Source: Gordonia liuliyuniae
GTDB lineage: Bacteria > Actinomycetota > Actinomycetes > Mycobacteriales > Mycobacteriaceae
DNA length: 64,000 bases
Assembly: GCF_021739025.1 (NCBI RefSeq)
Contig: NZ_JAKKOT010000002.1
Coordinates: 496,001-560,000, forward strand
Direction: 5' to 3'
Shown here: positions 46,095 through 55,880 of the stretch, piece by piece
Position numbering within the stretch: position 1 is the first letter of the stretch
How the letters are laid out: each line of letters begins with the position of its first letter
The notes under the pieces: model-generated
The model's input: only the letters and a program-made list of their open reading frames with translations
Database searches by the model: none
What the model was told of the DNA's origin: nothing
Made by a program: the position numbers and the translations under genes

Positions 46095-49000
46095 TGTTCG
46101 GCTCCAGCCGGATCGATCCGGTACGGCTCAGTCCCCATCGGGTGACCGGTGCGGTGTCGACGCGCGCGGTGGCGGCGTCCGGGGTCAACGGGCTCAGTCT
46201 CTCCACCGACCCCCAGTCCTCATGCCAGTCGTGGCGTAGATACGTCGGGACGCTGACCTGCGTCGTCGTCGATTCGACGACGGACAGCGGGCCGCCGCCG
46301 CTCGCCGCCATCCACGTGCGCGACTGCGAGTTCGCGGTCACGAAGTCGGGCAGGATCCGCCAGTCCGGGACCTCTGCGACCCCGTGCGGGAACGTCATCG
46401 GATTCTGGCACGGGAACTGGGCGGCGGCCATGAAGTCGATGAGCGTCGGATCGGTGGAACCGATCATCTCCTGCAGGGTGACCAGTCTCGGGGCGCGCGG
46501 CGGGGTGATCGCCATGAACTGCTTCGGGCCGAGGTTGGTGTCGGCGAGTTCGAGCCGCATCACCGTGGCCTTCGCGGGGACCGCCGTCATCGGGACACGC
46601 AGATTGCGCCACGGCAGATTCGGGGTGATCGGGCCGGCGTCGATCGGGACGACGTCGCCGCCGACCCGGACGAATCGGCCGTCGGGTCCGCGCTTGCCGA
46701 ACTGGGCGACGAGCTTCTGGCCGAACCTGGGATTGCCGTCGCGGTCGATGGTCGACACGGCGCCCGCCGTCGAGATCGCGATGATCGGCGATGCGTCGCG
46801 CGCGGGCAGCCCGTACCAGCCGGTGGTCAGGTAGGCGTTGGCGGCGAACCCGTAACTGCCGAGGACCGGTGTGGTCGCCGGGTTCAGACCGAACGGCAGC
46901 GCGTGCGTGGACCCGTTGACCGTCGTCGGGCCGGATCCTCCGGTGGTGCCAGCGCCGAGCCCACCGATGATGGAGAACGGTTTCGCCACGGAGCCTGCGA
47001 CATGCATCTGGCCGGCCCGTGCGCTGGACGGCGTCGGGGTGAGATCGTCCAGGATTCCGTTGGGCGAGAAGCCGACCGGCTTGTCTCCGGCGAGTGCAGC
47101 GGTCGCCGACGCCCCGTCGGCTGGCACCAGCATGCCGATGTTCGGGTCGGGTTCGGCGAGCACCTGGTCGGCCATGCCGCAGGTGTCGCCGCCGAGGGCG
47201 TCGATGTTGTTGGAGAAGACGGTCATCGCGGGGCTGCGGGTGACGACGGCCTTGCCGAAGACGGCAAGGGTCGCGACCACCATGAGTCCGGCGATCAGGA
47301 CGAGAGGCGTGTGCGCGAACGCCAAGCGGCGTCGGTCTGCGGCGCTGTCGGGCTGGCCTGCGTCGTGGTGGGCGAGGCCCTTGTTGGTGACGTAGTCGTT
47401 GCGCAGGTGCTGCCACAGGGCGACGGCGACGGCGACGACAGCGAGGACGAGCAGGACGGACGAGACCTGGATGCCCTTGACCGCCGGAGCCATGTCGAAC
47501 CAGGTGATCCCGAAGCGGTACGCGTACGGCCACGCGTTCTTCCCGGCGGCCGCGGCGGCCAGCGCGAAGAGCAGGCCGACGGAGAGCAACGAGAGGTTGC
47601 GTGAGGACCGGGCTCCGGCCTGTGCGATGGCCAGACAGGCGACTGCGGCCAGTGCGGCGCCGACTCCGGCGAACACACCGAAGTGGATCGTCCACTTGAC
47701 CGGGGAGAGGAAGAACAGCAGCAGGGTGACGCCGAATGCGCCGATCAGACGCCACGTCGGGCTCGATCCGACACCGGTAATGCTGCGGCGGCGCAGCAGA
47801 ACGGCTGCGGTGACGATCGCGGCGACGAAGATCAGCAGGACGGGGATGCGTCGGGCGAGCGCGCCGTCGGGGGTGGTGACGGTCAGGAAGAAGTAACGCA
47901 AGAATTCCTGGTGCCACGGGATGATCGGCCCGGTCTGATAGCGGGTCTTGACGGCTTCGAGCACGGTCATCAACGTCTGGTCGCGGAACACGATCACCGA
48001 GAAGACGGTTCCGGCGGCGACGATCGGCGCGAGGAGAGGCAGCAGGCCCGTCTCTCGGCGACGGTCGAGGAGGACGTGCAGGAGCGGGCGGGCCGCCACG
48101 AGCAGGATCGCGACACCGATGACGCCCTGCGGGGCGAGCGCGAGCATCGCGGCGGCGAGTGCCGCGGCGAGCGCGGCGGGCAGTAGCCGTCGCCGCGTGA
48201 TCGCCGCCTCCGTGGCCCACCACGTCAGCAGCGAGCCGAGGACGATGACCCCTTCGGTGCGCAGTCCCGAGCAGAATGGCAGCCAGAACGCGAGGAATAC
48301 GGCGGCAGCGGTCGCGACGGCCCACGCCGTCGACCCGAACCGGCCGATGAGACCGGCCTTGCCGGTCCCGGACATGAGGTGCGGCAGGATGATCCGCGAG
48401 AGCACGAACCACGACGCCAGCCCGGCCACGAGGATCGGCAGATGCATCCAGACGATGCTCGTCGACACCTGCGACCAGAGGGACAGGAAGCTGTAGTACC
48501 AGTCGAACGGCGCTTCGGCGATGCCGTAGAAGCGGTAGTAGTTCGACATGTAACCGGAAGCGTCAGCGGCCCGACCCATCGTGAGGATGTAGCCGTCGTC
48601 GGGCGCCGCCGCGCCCAAGAACGTCCAGATGACCAAGACGACGGTCACGACGGCATCGCTCAGCCGAGGACGGACAAGGTCGAGAACCGTGCGTGACTCG
48701 GTGAGAAGTCGTGCGGTGTAGCCGTGCACCCGGTCGAGACACCACAGTGCGAACAGGGCGAGCAGCGTCGCGAGGACGGCGATCACCATGGCGACGATCT
48801 TGAGTGCTGTCGGCGAGCTCTCGTACCGATTGTCCACGTCGATGCGAGCGTGCATCCCGGCGTCGGCCATCGCCGTCACCTGCGGGGTGCTCATCGATGT
48901 GTAGAAGCCGTCTATCTGTGGCCGCTTGCTCGGGTCGAGCTCGCTGGCCGGTCCGAGCCCGGTGAACTGGGCTCCGGTCGCCGTCGCCGACGAGAATATG

Positions 49001-49452
49001 TGCAGGTCACGGCATTTTCCTGCGGCGATGTCGGCGCGGGACGCGGTCGCGGCGACGTTCGCGCGCATCGACACCGTGATCGACGTCCGATTGGCGGTGA
49101 CGGCCAGCGTCCGCTGCGAGGCTCCCTTGGCCTTCGCGGGCATCGTCGTCAGGACGGTTGCGCCTTCGGCGGGCAGGGTCGCGAGTGCGGCGCACGGGAT
49201 CGTTACGTCCAGCGACTGCGCGGTCTGCGCGATGAGGGGTGCGACGACGGACGGATTGTCGGCGTTCAAGTCCTGACCCTGCGGCCAGCTGATCGAGGCG
49301 CTGGTCTGAGACACCGGCAGCAGGGGGACGGCGACCGCCGCGAGCACCGCGATCAGCCCGGCGACGACGGCGACCAGTCGGGCCGCACTCGCGGACAGCG
49401 CAGCTCTACCGGGCGCTTGCGGATCGGACGGGTCTGGGCTCGACTCTGGCAC
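46087..49452 (-). CDS. embA: Arabinosyltransferase EmbA
   Basis: The 1121-residue GT-C arabinosyltransferase has the motif GAAAPDDGYILTMGRA in the first periplasmic loop. The usual NTSDDG of its paralogues is altered to APDDG, but both aspartates remain. About 13 membrane segments and a C-terminal lectin-like domain ending in the MRHDWHEDWG-type region follow. It is assigned EmbA from order. GTG 49452 is chosen because TAACGT lies 8 bases before it (leaderless type) and the hydrophobic N-terminus follows; an open frame extends 118 codons further upstream but is Arg/Pro-rich and overlaps the epimerase gene. It starts 35 bp after that gene, so embA-embB may also be read from the epimerase promoter. 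Confidence 0.92.
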   Translation of the reverse strand: MPESSPDPSDPQAPGRAALSASAARLVAVVAGLIAVLAAVAVPLLPVSQTSASISWPQGQDLNADNPSVVAPLIAQTAQSLDVTIPCAALATLPAEGATVLTTMPAKAKGASQRTLAVTANRTSITVSMRANVAATASRADIAAGKCRDLHIFSSATATGAQFTGLGPASELDPSKRPQIDGFYTSMSTPQVTAMADAGMHARIDVDNRYESSPTALKIVAMVIAVLATLLALFALWCLDRVHGYTARLLTESRTVLDLVRPRLSDAVVTVVLVIWTFLGAAAPDDGYILTMGRAADASGYMSNYYRFYGIAEAPFDWYYSFLSLWSQVSTSIVWMHLPILVAGLASWFVLSRIILPHLMSGTGKAGLIGRFGSTAWAVATAAAVFLAFWLPFCSGLRTEGVIVLGSLLTWWATEAAITRRRLLPAALAAALAAAMLALAPQGVIGVAILLVAARPLLHVLLDRRRETGLLPLLAPIVAAGTVFSVIVFRDQTLMTVLEAVKTRYQTGPIIPWHQEFLRYFFLTVTTPDGALARRIPVLLIFVAAIVTAAVLLRRRSITGVGSSPTWRLIGAFGVTLLLFFLSPVKWTIHFGVFAGVGAALAAVACLAIAQAGARSSRNLSLLSVGLLFALAAAAAGKNAWPYAYRFGITWFDMAPAVKGIQVSSVLLVLAVVAVAVALWQHLRNDYVTNKGLAHHDAGQPDSAADRRRLAFAHTPLVLIAGLMVVATLAVFGKAVVTRSPAMTVFSNNIDALGGDTCGMADQVLAEPDPNIGMLVPADGASATAALAGDKPVGFSPNGILDDLTPTPSSARAGQMHVAGSVAKPFSIIGGLGAGTTGGSGPTTVNGSTHALPFGLNPATTPVLGSYGFAANAYLTTGWYGLPARDASPIIAISTAGAVSTIDRDGNPRFGQKLVAQFGKRGPDGRFVRVGGDVVPIDAGPITPNLPWRNLRVPMTAVPAKATVMRLELADTNLGPKQFMAITPPRAPRLVTLQEMIGSTDPTLIDFMAAAQFPCQNPMTFPHGVAEVPDWRILPDFVTANSQSRTWMAASGGGPLSVVESTTTQVSVPTYLRHDWHEDWGSVERLSPLTPDAATARVDTAPVTRWGLSRTGSIRLEPNND

Positions 49453-49487
49453 GGAACTTGACGTTAGTCGACGGTGCCTCAGCCTGG

Positions 49488-50534
49488 CTAAACGGGCGTT
49501 ATGGCGGGCGAGTCCGGGAGAACCGGCGTGAAAGGCGCGCCGGACGATGGGCGCGCCGAACCCATCTGGCCGGACTCGGCGAGGAACGCGACCAGGTCGG
49601 CGAGGGTTCGGCTCGAACTGCGCGGGCGGTATCCGAGGTGTTCGGTCGCTTTGGTGATGTCGACCGTCGGCTGCGCGAGGAGGGCGGAGATCGACGCACG
49701 GGACACGAGATCGGAGCCGAACAGTCGGCTGATCGGCTCGGCGACGGGGACGATTGCCTTGATCACCGGCAGCGGAATCGCCGCGAGGGCACGGAAACGG
49801 CCGCACAGGCCCGCGACGGTCCGCATGGCGTCGAAGATTCGGACCTGCTCGCCGCCGAGGAGATAGTTCTCCCCGGTGACCCCGTGCTCGGCGGCGAGCG
49901 TCAGTCCGGTCGCCACATCACGGACGTCGACGAGGTCGAACGAGCCCTCGGGGAACAGCGGGACCTTGCCCTGCGCGCCGTCGCGCAGCATGCCGTTGAT
50001 GCGGGACAGGCCGTGGTCGACCGGACCGTAGACGCCGGTCGGATTGCAGATCACCGCGTCAAGTCCGTCGGCGATCACCTTGCGCAGTTCCTGCTCGCCC
50101 GCCCACTTGGAGCGGTCGTACACCGGGAGCGCCGGATCGTCTGAGCGGGCGGAGGTCTCGTCGACGGTCCCGCTGTCGGTGTACTGGTCGAACGAGTGGA
50201 TCGAACTGCAGTGGACGAATCGTCGGACGCCCGCGGCGAGTGCGGCGCGGGCCGTCGCTGCGACACCCGCGGTGTTGACGCGCCAGGCGAGGTCGTCTGC
50301 CTGCTTGAGGGTGATCATCGCGACCAGGTGGTACACGGTGTCGACCCCGGCGAACGCCTCGGCGAGGGCGTCCTGGTCGAAGACGTCGGCGCGGCGCCAG
50401 GTGACGTGCGGGTGGTCGAGGCAGTGCGCGGGCGACACCCGGTCGACCGCGACCACGTCGTGCCCGTCGGCGACGAGCCGCTCGACGAGGTTGGTTCCCA
50501 CGAATCCCGCGGCTCCGGTGACAGCGACCTTCAT
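49488..50534 (-). CDS. NAD-dependent epimerase / 3-beta-HSD-like extended SDR
   Basis: The 348-residue extended SDR has VTGAAGFVGTNLVERL at the N-terminus, a VYDRSKWAGEQ active-site block (YxxxK) near residue 145, and NPTGVYGPVDHG in the substrate region. It resembles sterol or dihydroflavonol-type dehydrogenases (3-beta-HSD group) and not the sugar-nucleotide epimerases, but the substrate is unproven. ATG 50534 has AAGGA upstream, and a KstR-type palindrome lies 52 bp before it. It is inserted between embC and embA, which are adjacent in M. tuberculosis. The operator suggests it belongs to the sterol regulon, not to arabinan synthesis. Confidence 0.85.
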   Translation of the reverse strand: MKVAVTGAAGFVGTNLVERLVADGHDVVAVDRVSPAHCLDHPHVTWRRADVFDQDALAEAFAGVDTVYHLVAMITLKQADDLAWRVNTAGVAATARAALAAGVRRFVHCSSIHSFDQYTDSGTVDETSARSDDPALPVYDRSKWAGEQELRKVIADGLDAVICNPTGVYGPVDHGLSRINGMLRDGAQGKVPLFPEGSFDLVDVRDVATGLTLAAEHGVTGENYLLGGEQVRIFDAMRTVAGLCGRFRALAAIPLPVIKAIVPVAEPISRLFGSDLVSRASISALLAQPTVDITKATEHLGYRPRSSSRTLADLVAFLAESGQMGSARPSSGAPFTPVLPDSPAITPV

Positions 50535-50585
50535 GCGTTGTCCTTCATGTTCGACGGAAGCGAACCGTGTCGGACGGCCGCAAAA

Positions 50586-50601
50586 TTAGAACACGTTCTA
50601 A
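50586..50601. promoter_or_regulatory. KstR-type operator palindrome
   Basis: TTAGAACACGTTCTAA has 7-bp inverted arms around AC and matches the KstR consensus (TnnAACnnGTTnnA) at every fixed position, in its most common form TAGAACACGTTCTA. It lies 52 bp before the epimerase-like gene and 81 bp after the embC stop. KstR is the TetR repressor of cholesterol catabolism in Mycobacteriales. Confidence 0.8.
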
Positions 50602-50681
50602 TCTGTGTGGTCAGCTTAAGGCACGGCGAAGCGCGTGCCAACCCCTCGCCGGACGGAGGCGGGCACGGATTTCTTGCGGGG

Positions 50682-53600
50682 TCAGCGGCGGATCGGCGCC
50701 GGACTCCACAGACCGCTGCGGGTCTGCGTGCTGTAGTCGATCTGCGCCGGTGTCGCCTCGTCGTACGGGGTGTAGCGCTCCAACGCGCCCCAATCGCGAC
50801 CGATGTCGCCCTTGAGGTAGGTCGCGACCGTGTCCGGCCGCTGCGACACCTGGAGCCAGCCGAGCGGTCCGCCGCCGAGGGCGCCCTGCCATGCGCTGAC
50901 CGCGGCGGCGAGGTCGGCGCCCGGTCGGACCCGCCACTTCGGCGTCTCGACGACGCCCGCGTGGAAGTTGTACGGACGCTGGCACGGGAACACCAGACCG
51001 GACGTCCAGTCGACGTGGACCGGGTCGGTGTCGCCGACCGTCTCCTGCAGAGTCGTCATCTCGGGGATGCGCGGCGGTGTGACGACGATGAAGTGGTCCT
51101 CGGACAGGTTGTCGTCGTCGGCGACGATCCGTACCGCCGTCGTGTCCGACGGGAGCGACTCCGTCTCGACGCGGACGTTGCGCCAACTCGGACGCGGTCC
51201 GGGATCGATCATCTGTCGTTCGCCCGCGACCGTCAGGTCGGCGTCGCGCGTGGAGTCGGTCACCTCGTCGGTCGTGTACTCGAGATGGAGTTCACTGGAT
51301 CCGAACACGCCTGCCGCCGAGAATGTGACGAGCGGCCGGTTCTGGAAGTCGGCGGGCACCCGGTACCAGCCGGAGGTGAGGTCGGCCGGGCTCTGGTCGA
51401 CCTCGGAGTAACTGCCCATGACGGGAGTCCGGGCCGGGTCGAGCCCGAACGGCAGGATCGCCCGCGAACCGTTGGTGCCCGCGGCGGCGGCGATCCCTCC
51501 GCCGGTTCCGCCGCTATTGGCGATGAGCAGGTCGGGGTCGAGGCCCGCGCCCCAGGCGAGGACGCCGAGCGACCCGGCGGGCGCCAGAGTCTCGAGGTCT
51601 TCACGAACGCCGTTCGCGCTGAAACCGCTGGTCGCGGCGCGCTCGGCGTCGGCGGGCGCAGTGGTCGGTCCGGCGAGCGGATCGGTGAGCGAGGCGTCCA
51701 CCGGGCCCAACTGGTAGAGGTTCGGGTCGTCTTCGACCCACACTTTGTCTGCCATCCCGCACTGCTGTCCGGTAAAGGCTTCGATGTTCGAGCGCGGCAC
51801 CGAGTACGAGTCGCTCTGGCGAATCCCGGTCATCGCCGCGGTCACGAGCAGGAATGCGGCGATCACGGTGGCCGCGAGGCCCAACGGCGACGCGGTGAGG
51901 ATTCGGGTGGCTCGTCGGACCGGGCGCGGCTGATGCTCCGACTCGGGGTCGACGCCCGCGAACGGTTCACGGAAGTGGAACCAGAGCGCCAGCGCCATCA
52001 GCGCGAGGGACACGTACAGGAGGATCTGGCCGAGGGTGATGCCGCCGATCATCACCTGGGAGGTGCCCCACGGCATGCCCCACGCCGACGCGTAATAGAA
52101 GGAGTTCGGTGCGGTGAACGCCAGGCCCGTCACGAAGACGACGAGTGCGGCGAAGATCGTGCGGTTGCGTCTCGAATGAGTCGCGCCCGCGCTCGCCGCG
52201 ATCGCGGCCAGCGCCGCCAGCGCTGCGGTGAGCCCGGCGAACACGCCAAAGTGGTGGGTCCACTTGGTCGGGGTGAACATCAGGAACAGCAGGGACCCGA
52301 AGGTGATGCCGACGATGCGGCGCGCCGGACCGAGCGCGGTGCCGGGTATCCGGGACTTGCGGATCAGGACGGCGCCCGCGACCGCCATCGACAAGATCAT
52401 GATGACGACGGCGAAGCGGCGCGCGATGGAACCGTCGGCGGAGAACGCGAACAGCGATGAGTACCGGTCGATCTCGTTGTACCACTCGAGCGACGGCCCG
52501 AGATCGGTCTTCATCGTCGAACTCTCCATGAAGGCGGCGAGCGTCAAACCGGAGAAGACCGCGAAGATGACGAGCACCCCGGCTGCCACGATCGGCGCGA
52601 ACAGACTCAGGTACGCGGCCAGCCGCCCCGAACCGGTCTGCAGTCGGACCTCCCGAGCACGCCGGACCACCGCCAAGAACATCGGGCGGGCGCCCGCGAC
52701 GAGTGCGGCCACCGCCAGCACGCCTGTCGGACCGGCAGCGATGCTGAACGCGCCCGCGGTGCACGCGATCGCGGCGGGCAGCAGTCGGCCGGTCGCGATG
52801 GCGCGCTCCACCGAGCACCAGGTGATCAGGGCGCCGAGGCAGATGATCGGTTCGGGGCGCAGTCCGTTGTTGAACGGGAACCACGCGACGAGGAACACCG
52901 CAGCGGCCGTCCAGCCGACCGCCGGACGGGTGAGTGCGGCGCGGCCGATACGCGGCAGGATCTCGTGACTGACGATCAGCCAGACCACGATGCCGCACAC
53001 CAGGGCCGGAATCCGCATCCAGACACTGGCGACCGAGACGTGGCTGAGCCAGCCGAACACCTGGTAGTACCAGCCGAACGGGGCCTCCGGGGCCCCGAAC
53101 CAGCGGAAGTAGTTGGCCGTGTAGTCACTGTCCTGCGCGACCCGCGACATGGTCAGGAGGTAGCCGTCGTCGGATGTGTTTGGCCCGATGATGTGCCACA
53201 CCAGCAGGAGCCCGACGACCACGTAGTCGCGCGGCTTCAACCGCCACCAGCGGGCAGGGAAGAATCGTCGGTGTCGGCGCCCGTCGGTGGCGTCGAGCCG
53301 GGACAGCGCGACCAGCGAGATGATGACGGCGAGTATCCCGACGATGATGGCCGCCCACTTCAGTGCGGTCGGTGTCGTGCTGTAGCGCGAGTCGATGACG
53401 ACATGCGCGTTCAGTCCCGGAATGTCGTCGACCCGGCCGTCGAGCTGAGTGAACAGACCGGTCATCTGCGGTCGTTGGTCACCGCCGGTCGCGCTGCCCT
53501 CGAGGGCTTCGTCGTCGTCACCGGTCAGCCCGGTGAACTCGGCAGTCACCGCGTCGGACGTCGCGTGGACCTCGATGTCGCGGCATTCACCGGACCGGAC

Positions 53601-53990
53601 GTCGGCGAGGGGCGCCGACACCAACGGCATGTTGCGATTGATGACCTCGACACTGCGAGCGGCCTCAGGGGTCGACCGCTCGCCAGTCACCCGGATGAAC
53701 AGTCCACGCTGCTGGGCCTTCTCGGCGGACGGCGACGCAGTGGAGAGAAGGACCGACGCACCGTCGGGGAGCCGGTCGACGGCCGTGCACGGAACGCTCG
53801 CCGTCAGCTCGATCGGCACATAGGAGAAGAGCGGTGCCGACACCGAGCCGACGGCGTCGGCCTGCGGCCAACTGATCTCCGCGACGGTCTGCTTCACCGG
53901 GAGCAGCGGCGTCGCCAGAGCGAGCAGCACGCCGAGCAGACCGGTGACGATCGCAGTTATCTGCGCCCGACGGGCGGTGATAGATGGCAC
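50682..53990 (-). CDS. embC: Arabinosyltransferase EmbC
   Basis: This 1102-residue GT-C arabinosyltransferase has the motif GPNTSDDGYLLTMSRV, about 13 membrane segments and a C-terminal carbohydrate-binding domain. It is assigned EmbC because it is first in transcription order. EmbC elongates the arabinan of lipoarabinomannan in mycobacteria; the role may differ elsewhere. GTG 53990 is preceded by TAGGAT at 8-base spacing, which suggests a leaderless transcript. In M. tuberculosis embC follows aftA directly; here about 5.2 kb of other genes lies between them, so it has its own promoter. Confidence 0.9.
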   Translation of the reverse strand: MPSITARRAQITAIVTGLLGVLLALATPLLPVKQTVAEISWPQADAVGSVSAPLFSYVPIELTASVPCTAVDRLPDGASVLLSTASPSAEKAQQRGLFIRVTGERSTPEAARSVEVINRNMPLVSAPLADVRSGECRDIEVHATSDAVTAEFTGLTGDDDEALEGSATGGDQRPQMTGLFTQLDGRVDDIPGLNAHVVIDSRYSTTPTALKWAAIIVGILAVIISLVALSRLDATDGRRHRRFFPARWWRLKPRDYVVVGLLLVWHIIGPNTSDDGYLLTMSRVAQDSDYTANYFRWFGAPEAPFGWYYQVFGWLSHVSVASVWMRIPALVCGIVVWLIVSHEILPRIGRAALTRPAVGWTAAAVFLVAWFPFNNGLRPEPIICLGALITWCSVERAIATGRLLPAAIACTAGAFSIAAGPTGVLAVAALVAGARPMFLAVVRRAREVRLQTGSGRLAAYLSLFAPIVAAGVLVIFAVFSGLTLAAFMESSTMKTDLGPSLEWYNEIDRYSSLFAFSADGSIARRFAVVIMILSMAVAGAVLIRKSRIPGTALGPARRIVGITFGSLLFLMFTPTKWTHHFGVFAGLTAALAALAAIAASAGATHSRRNRTIFAALVVFVTGLAFTAPNSFYYASAWGMPWGTSQVMIGGITLGQILLYVSLALMALALWFHFREPFAGVDPESEHQPRPVRRATRILTASPLGLAATVIAAFLLVTAAMTGIRQSDSYSVPRSNIEAFTGQQCGMADKVWVEDDPNLYQLGPVDASLTDPLAGPTTAPADAERAATSGFSANGVREDLETLAPAGSLGVLAWGAGLDPDLLIANSGGTGGGIAAAAGTNGSRAILPFGLDPARTPVMGSYSEVDQSPADLTSGWYRVPADFQNRPLVTFSAAGVFGSSELHLEYTTDEVTDSTRDADLTVAGERQMIDPGPRPSWRNVRVETESLPSDTTAVRIVADDDNLSEDHFIVVTPPRIPEMTTLQETVGDTDPVHVDWTSGLVFPCQRPYNFHAGVVETPKWRVRPGADLAAAVSAWQGALGGGPLGWLQVSQRPDTVATYLKGDIGRDWGALERYTPYDEATPAQIDYSTQTRSGLWSPAPIRR

Positions 53991-54069
53991 AGGGTGACAT
54001 CCTAATGCTTGGGGTTGCCCCGGTGCCTGTGGCCGGAGCCCGACGCGTGAGCCGGACTCCGGCCGGGGA

Positions 54070-54987
54070 TCACGCGAACTCGGTGTCCCGGATCGGCACT
54101 AGCGGTGTTGTATCGCGGTCGGCGATGTACTTCGGTCGCGGCGATTCGGCCCCGAACGGGGCGAGCGGCGCATTCTCAACACTGTTGAACACGAGGAACA
54201 CGTTCGCCCGCGAATACGGCGTGATGTTGTTGCTCGACGCGTGCATCGAGTTCGAGTCGAAGAACAGCGCGGCGCCCGCTGCCCCCGTGAACTGCTCGAT
54301 CCCGTACTCGAAGCCGAGTTCGGTGACGGCGTCGTCGGACGGCACTCCGGCCTTCTGCTTCTGCAGCGATTCGCGGAAGTTGTCGTCCGGGGTCTCGCCG
54401 ACACACGGCACGAACACGCGGTGTGCGCCCGGCATCAGCATGAGCCCGCCGTTGAAAGCGAAATTGTCGGTCAGCGCGATGGACAGGCTGACCGTGCGCG
54501 GGGCGGGCAGACCGTCTTCGGCATGCCAGGTCTCGAAGTCCGAATGCCAGCCGAATCCGGTGCCGACCATGCCGGGCATCGCGTTGATTCGGGACTGATG
54601 GACGTAGACGTCCGAGCCGAGGATCTGTCGCGCTCGATCGAGGATGCGCGGAGTCCGCGCCAACGCGTCGATCACCCGGCTGTACCGGTGGACGGCGAAG
54701 ATCGACCGGACCGCGTCGCTGCCGTGTTCCCGGACGACGGCCCCGGACGCGTCGACTCGCGGGTCGGCGGCGAGCCGCTCGAACTCGGTCCAGCAGGTCT
54801 GGACCTGGGCGGGCGTCAACAGCCCGTCCTCGATGTGGAATCCCTTCGCGTCGTACGCCGCGACCTGGTCGGTGGTGAACGGGCCGCCGGCCTCGCCCCA
54901 CACGGCCGGATCGGGTCTGCGCATCATCGGGGCGGTTTCGGTCAGGCGCGTGCGATAGCGGTCCTGCACATTCGTCGCGGTGGTCAA
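54070..54987 (-). CDS. ectD: Ectoine hydroxylase (EctD), Fe(II)/2-oxoglutarate dioxygenase
   Basis: The 305-residue protein contains the EctD signature GFGWHSDFETWHAEDGLPAPRT in outline, with iron ligands H148, D150 and H249 (SMHASSNNITP). QSRIN, LTDN, MPGAHRVFVPCVGETPDDN and FVFNSVEN-type blocks are also characteristic. It converts ectoine to 5-hydroxyectoine, a stress protectant. The start is a TTG at 54987 behind GGGAGGA, giving the usual EctD length; longer frames run through the promoter of aroQ. No ectA, ectB or ectC is present in the window, so this copy is separated from the ectoine pathway or serves a related substrate. Confidence 0.88.
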   Translation of the reverse strand: MTTATNVQDRYRTRLTETAPMMRRPDPAVWGEAGGPFTTDQVAAYDAKGFHIEDGLLTPAQVQTCWTEFERLAADPRVDASGAVVREHGSDAVRSIFAVHRYSRVIDALARTPRILDRARQILGSDVYVHQSRINAMPGMVGTGFGWHSDFETWHAEDGLPAPRTVSLSIALTDNFAFNGGLMLMPGAHRVFVPCVGETPDDNFRESLQKQKAGVPSDDAVTELGFEYGIEQFTGAAGAALFFDSNSMHASSNNITPYSRANVFLVFNSVENAPLAPFGAESPRPKYIADRDTTPLVPIRDTEFA

Positions 54988-55138
54988 GGAATCCTCCCTT
55001 TTGTAATGCGGTGTACGGGCCGACGGTCGCCGACCCTCCCCTCCACCGCTACCAGAGTTCGCGTCGACGGGCCGGGCCCGTGTTCGGTATTTCCCCTGCT
55101 GGTCGAGCGATGTGGAGCTCCCGACTACCATGAGACGT

Positions 55139-55582
55139 ATGTCTTCCGCCCTGCCGATCCTGCTGCTCAACGGCCCCAACTTGAACATGCTCGGAACCCG
55201 GCAACCTGACGTGTACGGTGCCGACACGCTCGACGACGCCGTGCGTCTCGCCGAGCGGACGGCCGCCGATGTCGGGTTCGGGCTGCGCGCCTTCCAGACG
55301 AACCACGAGGGCGAGATGATCGACGCGATTCACGCCGCCCGCGGCGAGGTCAGCGGCATCGTCATCAACCCGGGCGGTTGGACGCACACGTCGGTGGCTC
55401 TTGCCGACGCATTGGTGATCCCGGATGTTCCGATCATCGAGGTCCACATCAGCAATGTCCATGCGCGGGAAGCATTTCGGCATCACTCATACATCTCGCC
55501 GATCGCTGCGGGGGTCATCGCCGGCTGTGGGATCGCCGGCTACGAGTTCGCGGTGCGACGTCTGACGACGCTCGTCGGCTGA
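55139..55582 (+). CDS. aroQ: Type II 3-dehydroquinate dehydratase
   Basis: The 147-residue protein has the type II dehydroquinase texts LLLNGPNLNMLGTRQPDVYG (active-site arginine and tyrosine loop), INPGGWTHTSVALADAL, and EVHISNVHAREAFRHHSYISP with the catalytic histidine. It forms 3-dehydroshikimate in the shikimate pathway as a dodecamer. ATG 55139 gives the family's usual length, and TACCAT 7 bases before it suits a leaderless mRNA; ATG 55130 is the alternative. It stands apart from other aro genes, divergent from ectD. Confidence 0.92.
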   Translation: MSSALPILLLNGPNLNMLGTRQPDVYGADTLDDAVRLAERTAADVGFGLRAFQTNHEGEMIDAIHAARGEVSGIVINPGGWTHTSVALADALVIPDVPIIEVHISNVHAREAFRHHSYISPIAAGVIAGCGIAGYEFAVRRLTTLVG

Positions 55583-55880
55583 GCGGCCGTGCAGCTTGGT
55601 CGCCCGACTCGCGCCACGACTGGTCGGCGGTGCTCGCCGGCAGTGTGTCGCGTGTCCCACTATCTCTCGCGATAGGAGTTGCGGGTCGTCGGTCGGGTAG
55701 GCTGTAGTCATTCGGTGCCCGGCACCGTGCGTCGTAGAACGCCCCACGCAGACCCCGACTCGATCGCGGGTGCGTGAAATTCATACGGCGAACCGACACG
55801 CGGACCGCGTGTTCGCCACTCGATCTACCCGTATCGGCTCTACCGTGCCGTGCGATTGATCCCTGCCAGTAAGGCTATTA

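Noticed and set aside
46087-49806. Longer EmbA start at 49806
   Set aside because: The added 118 codons are Arg/Pro-rich, overlap the epimerase gene and hide the natural hydrophobic N-terminus at GTG 49452.
54070-55227. Longer ectD reading frame starting at 55227
   Set aside because: The extra 80 residues have no family similarity and cross the aroQ start region; the TTG at 54987 has a good ribosome-binding site and gives normal EctD length.
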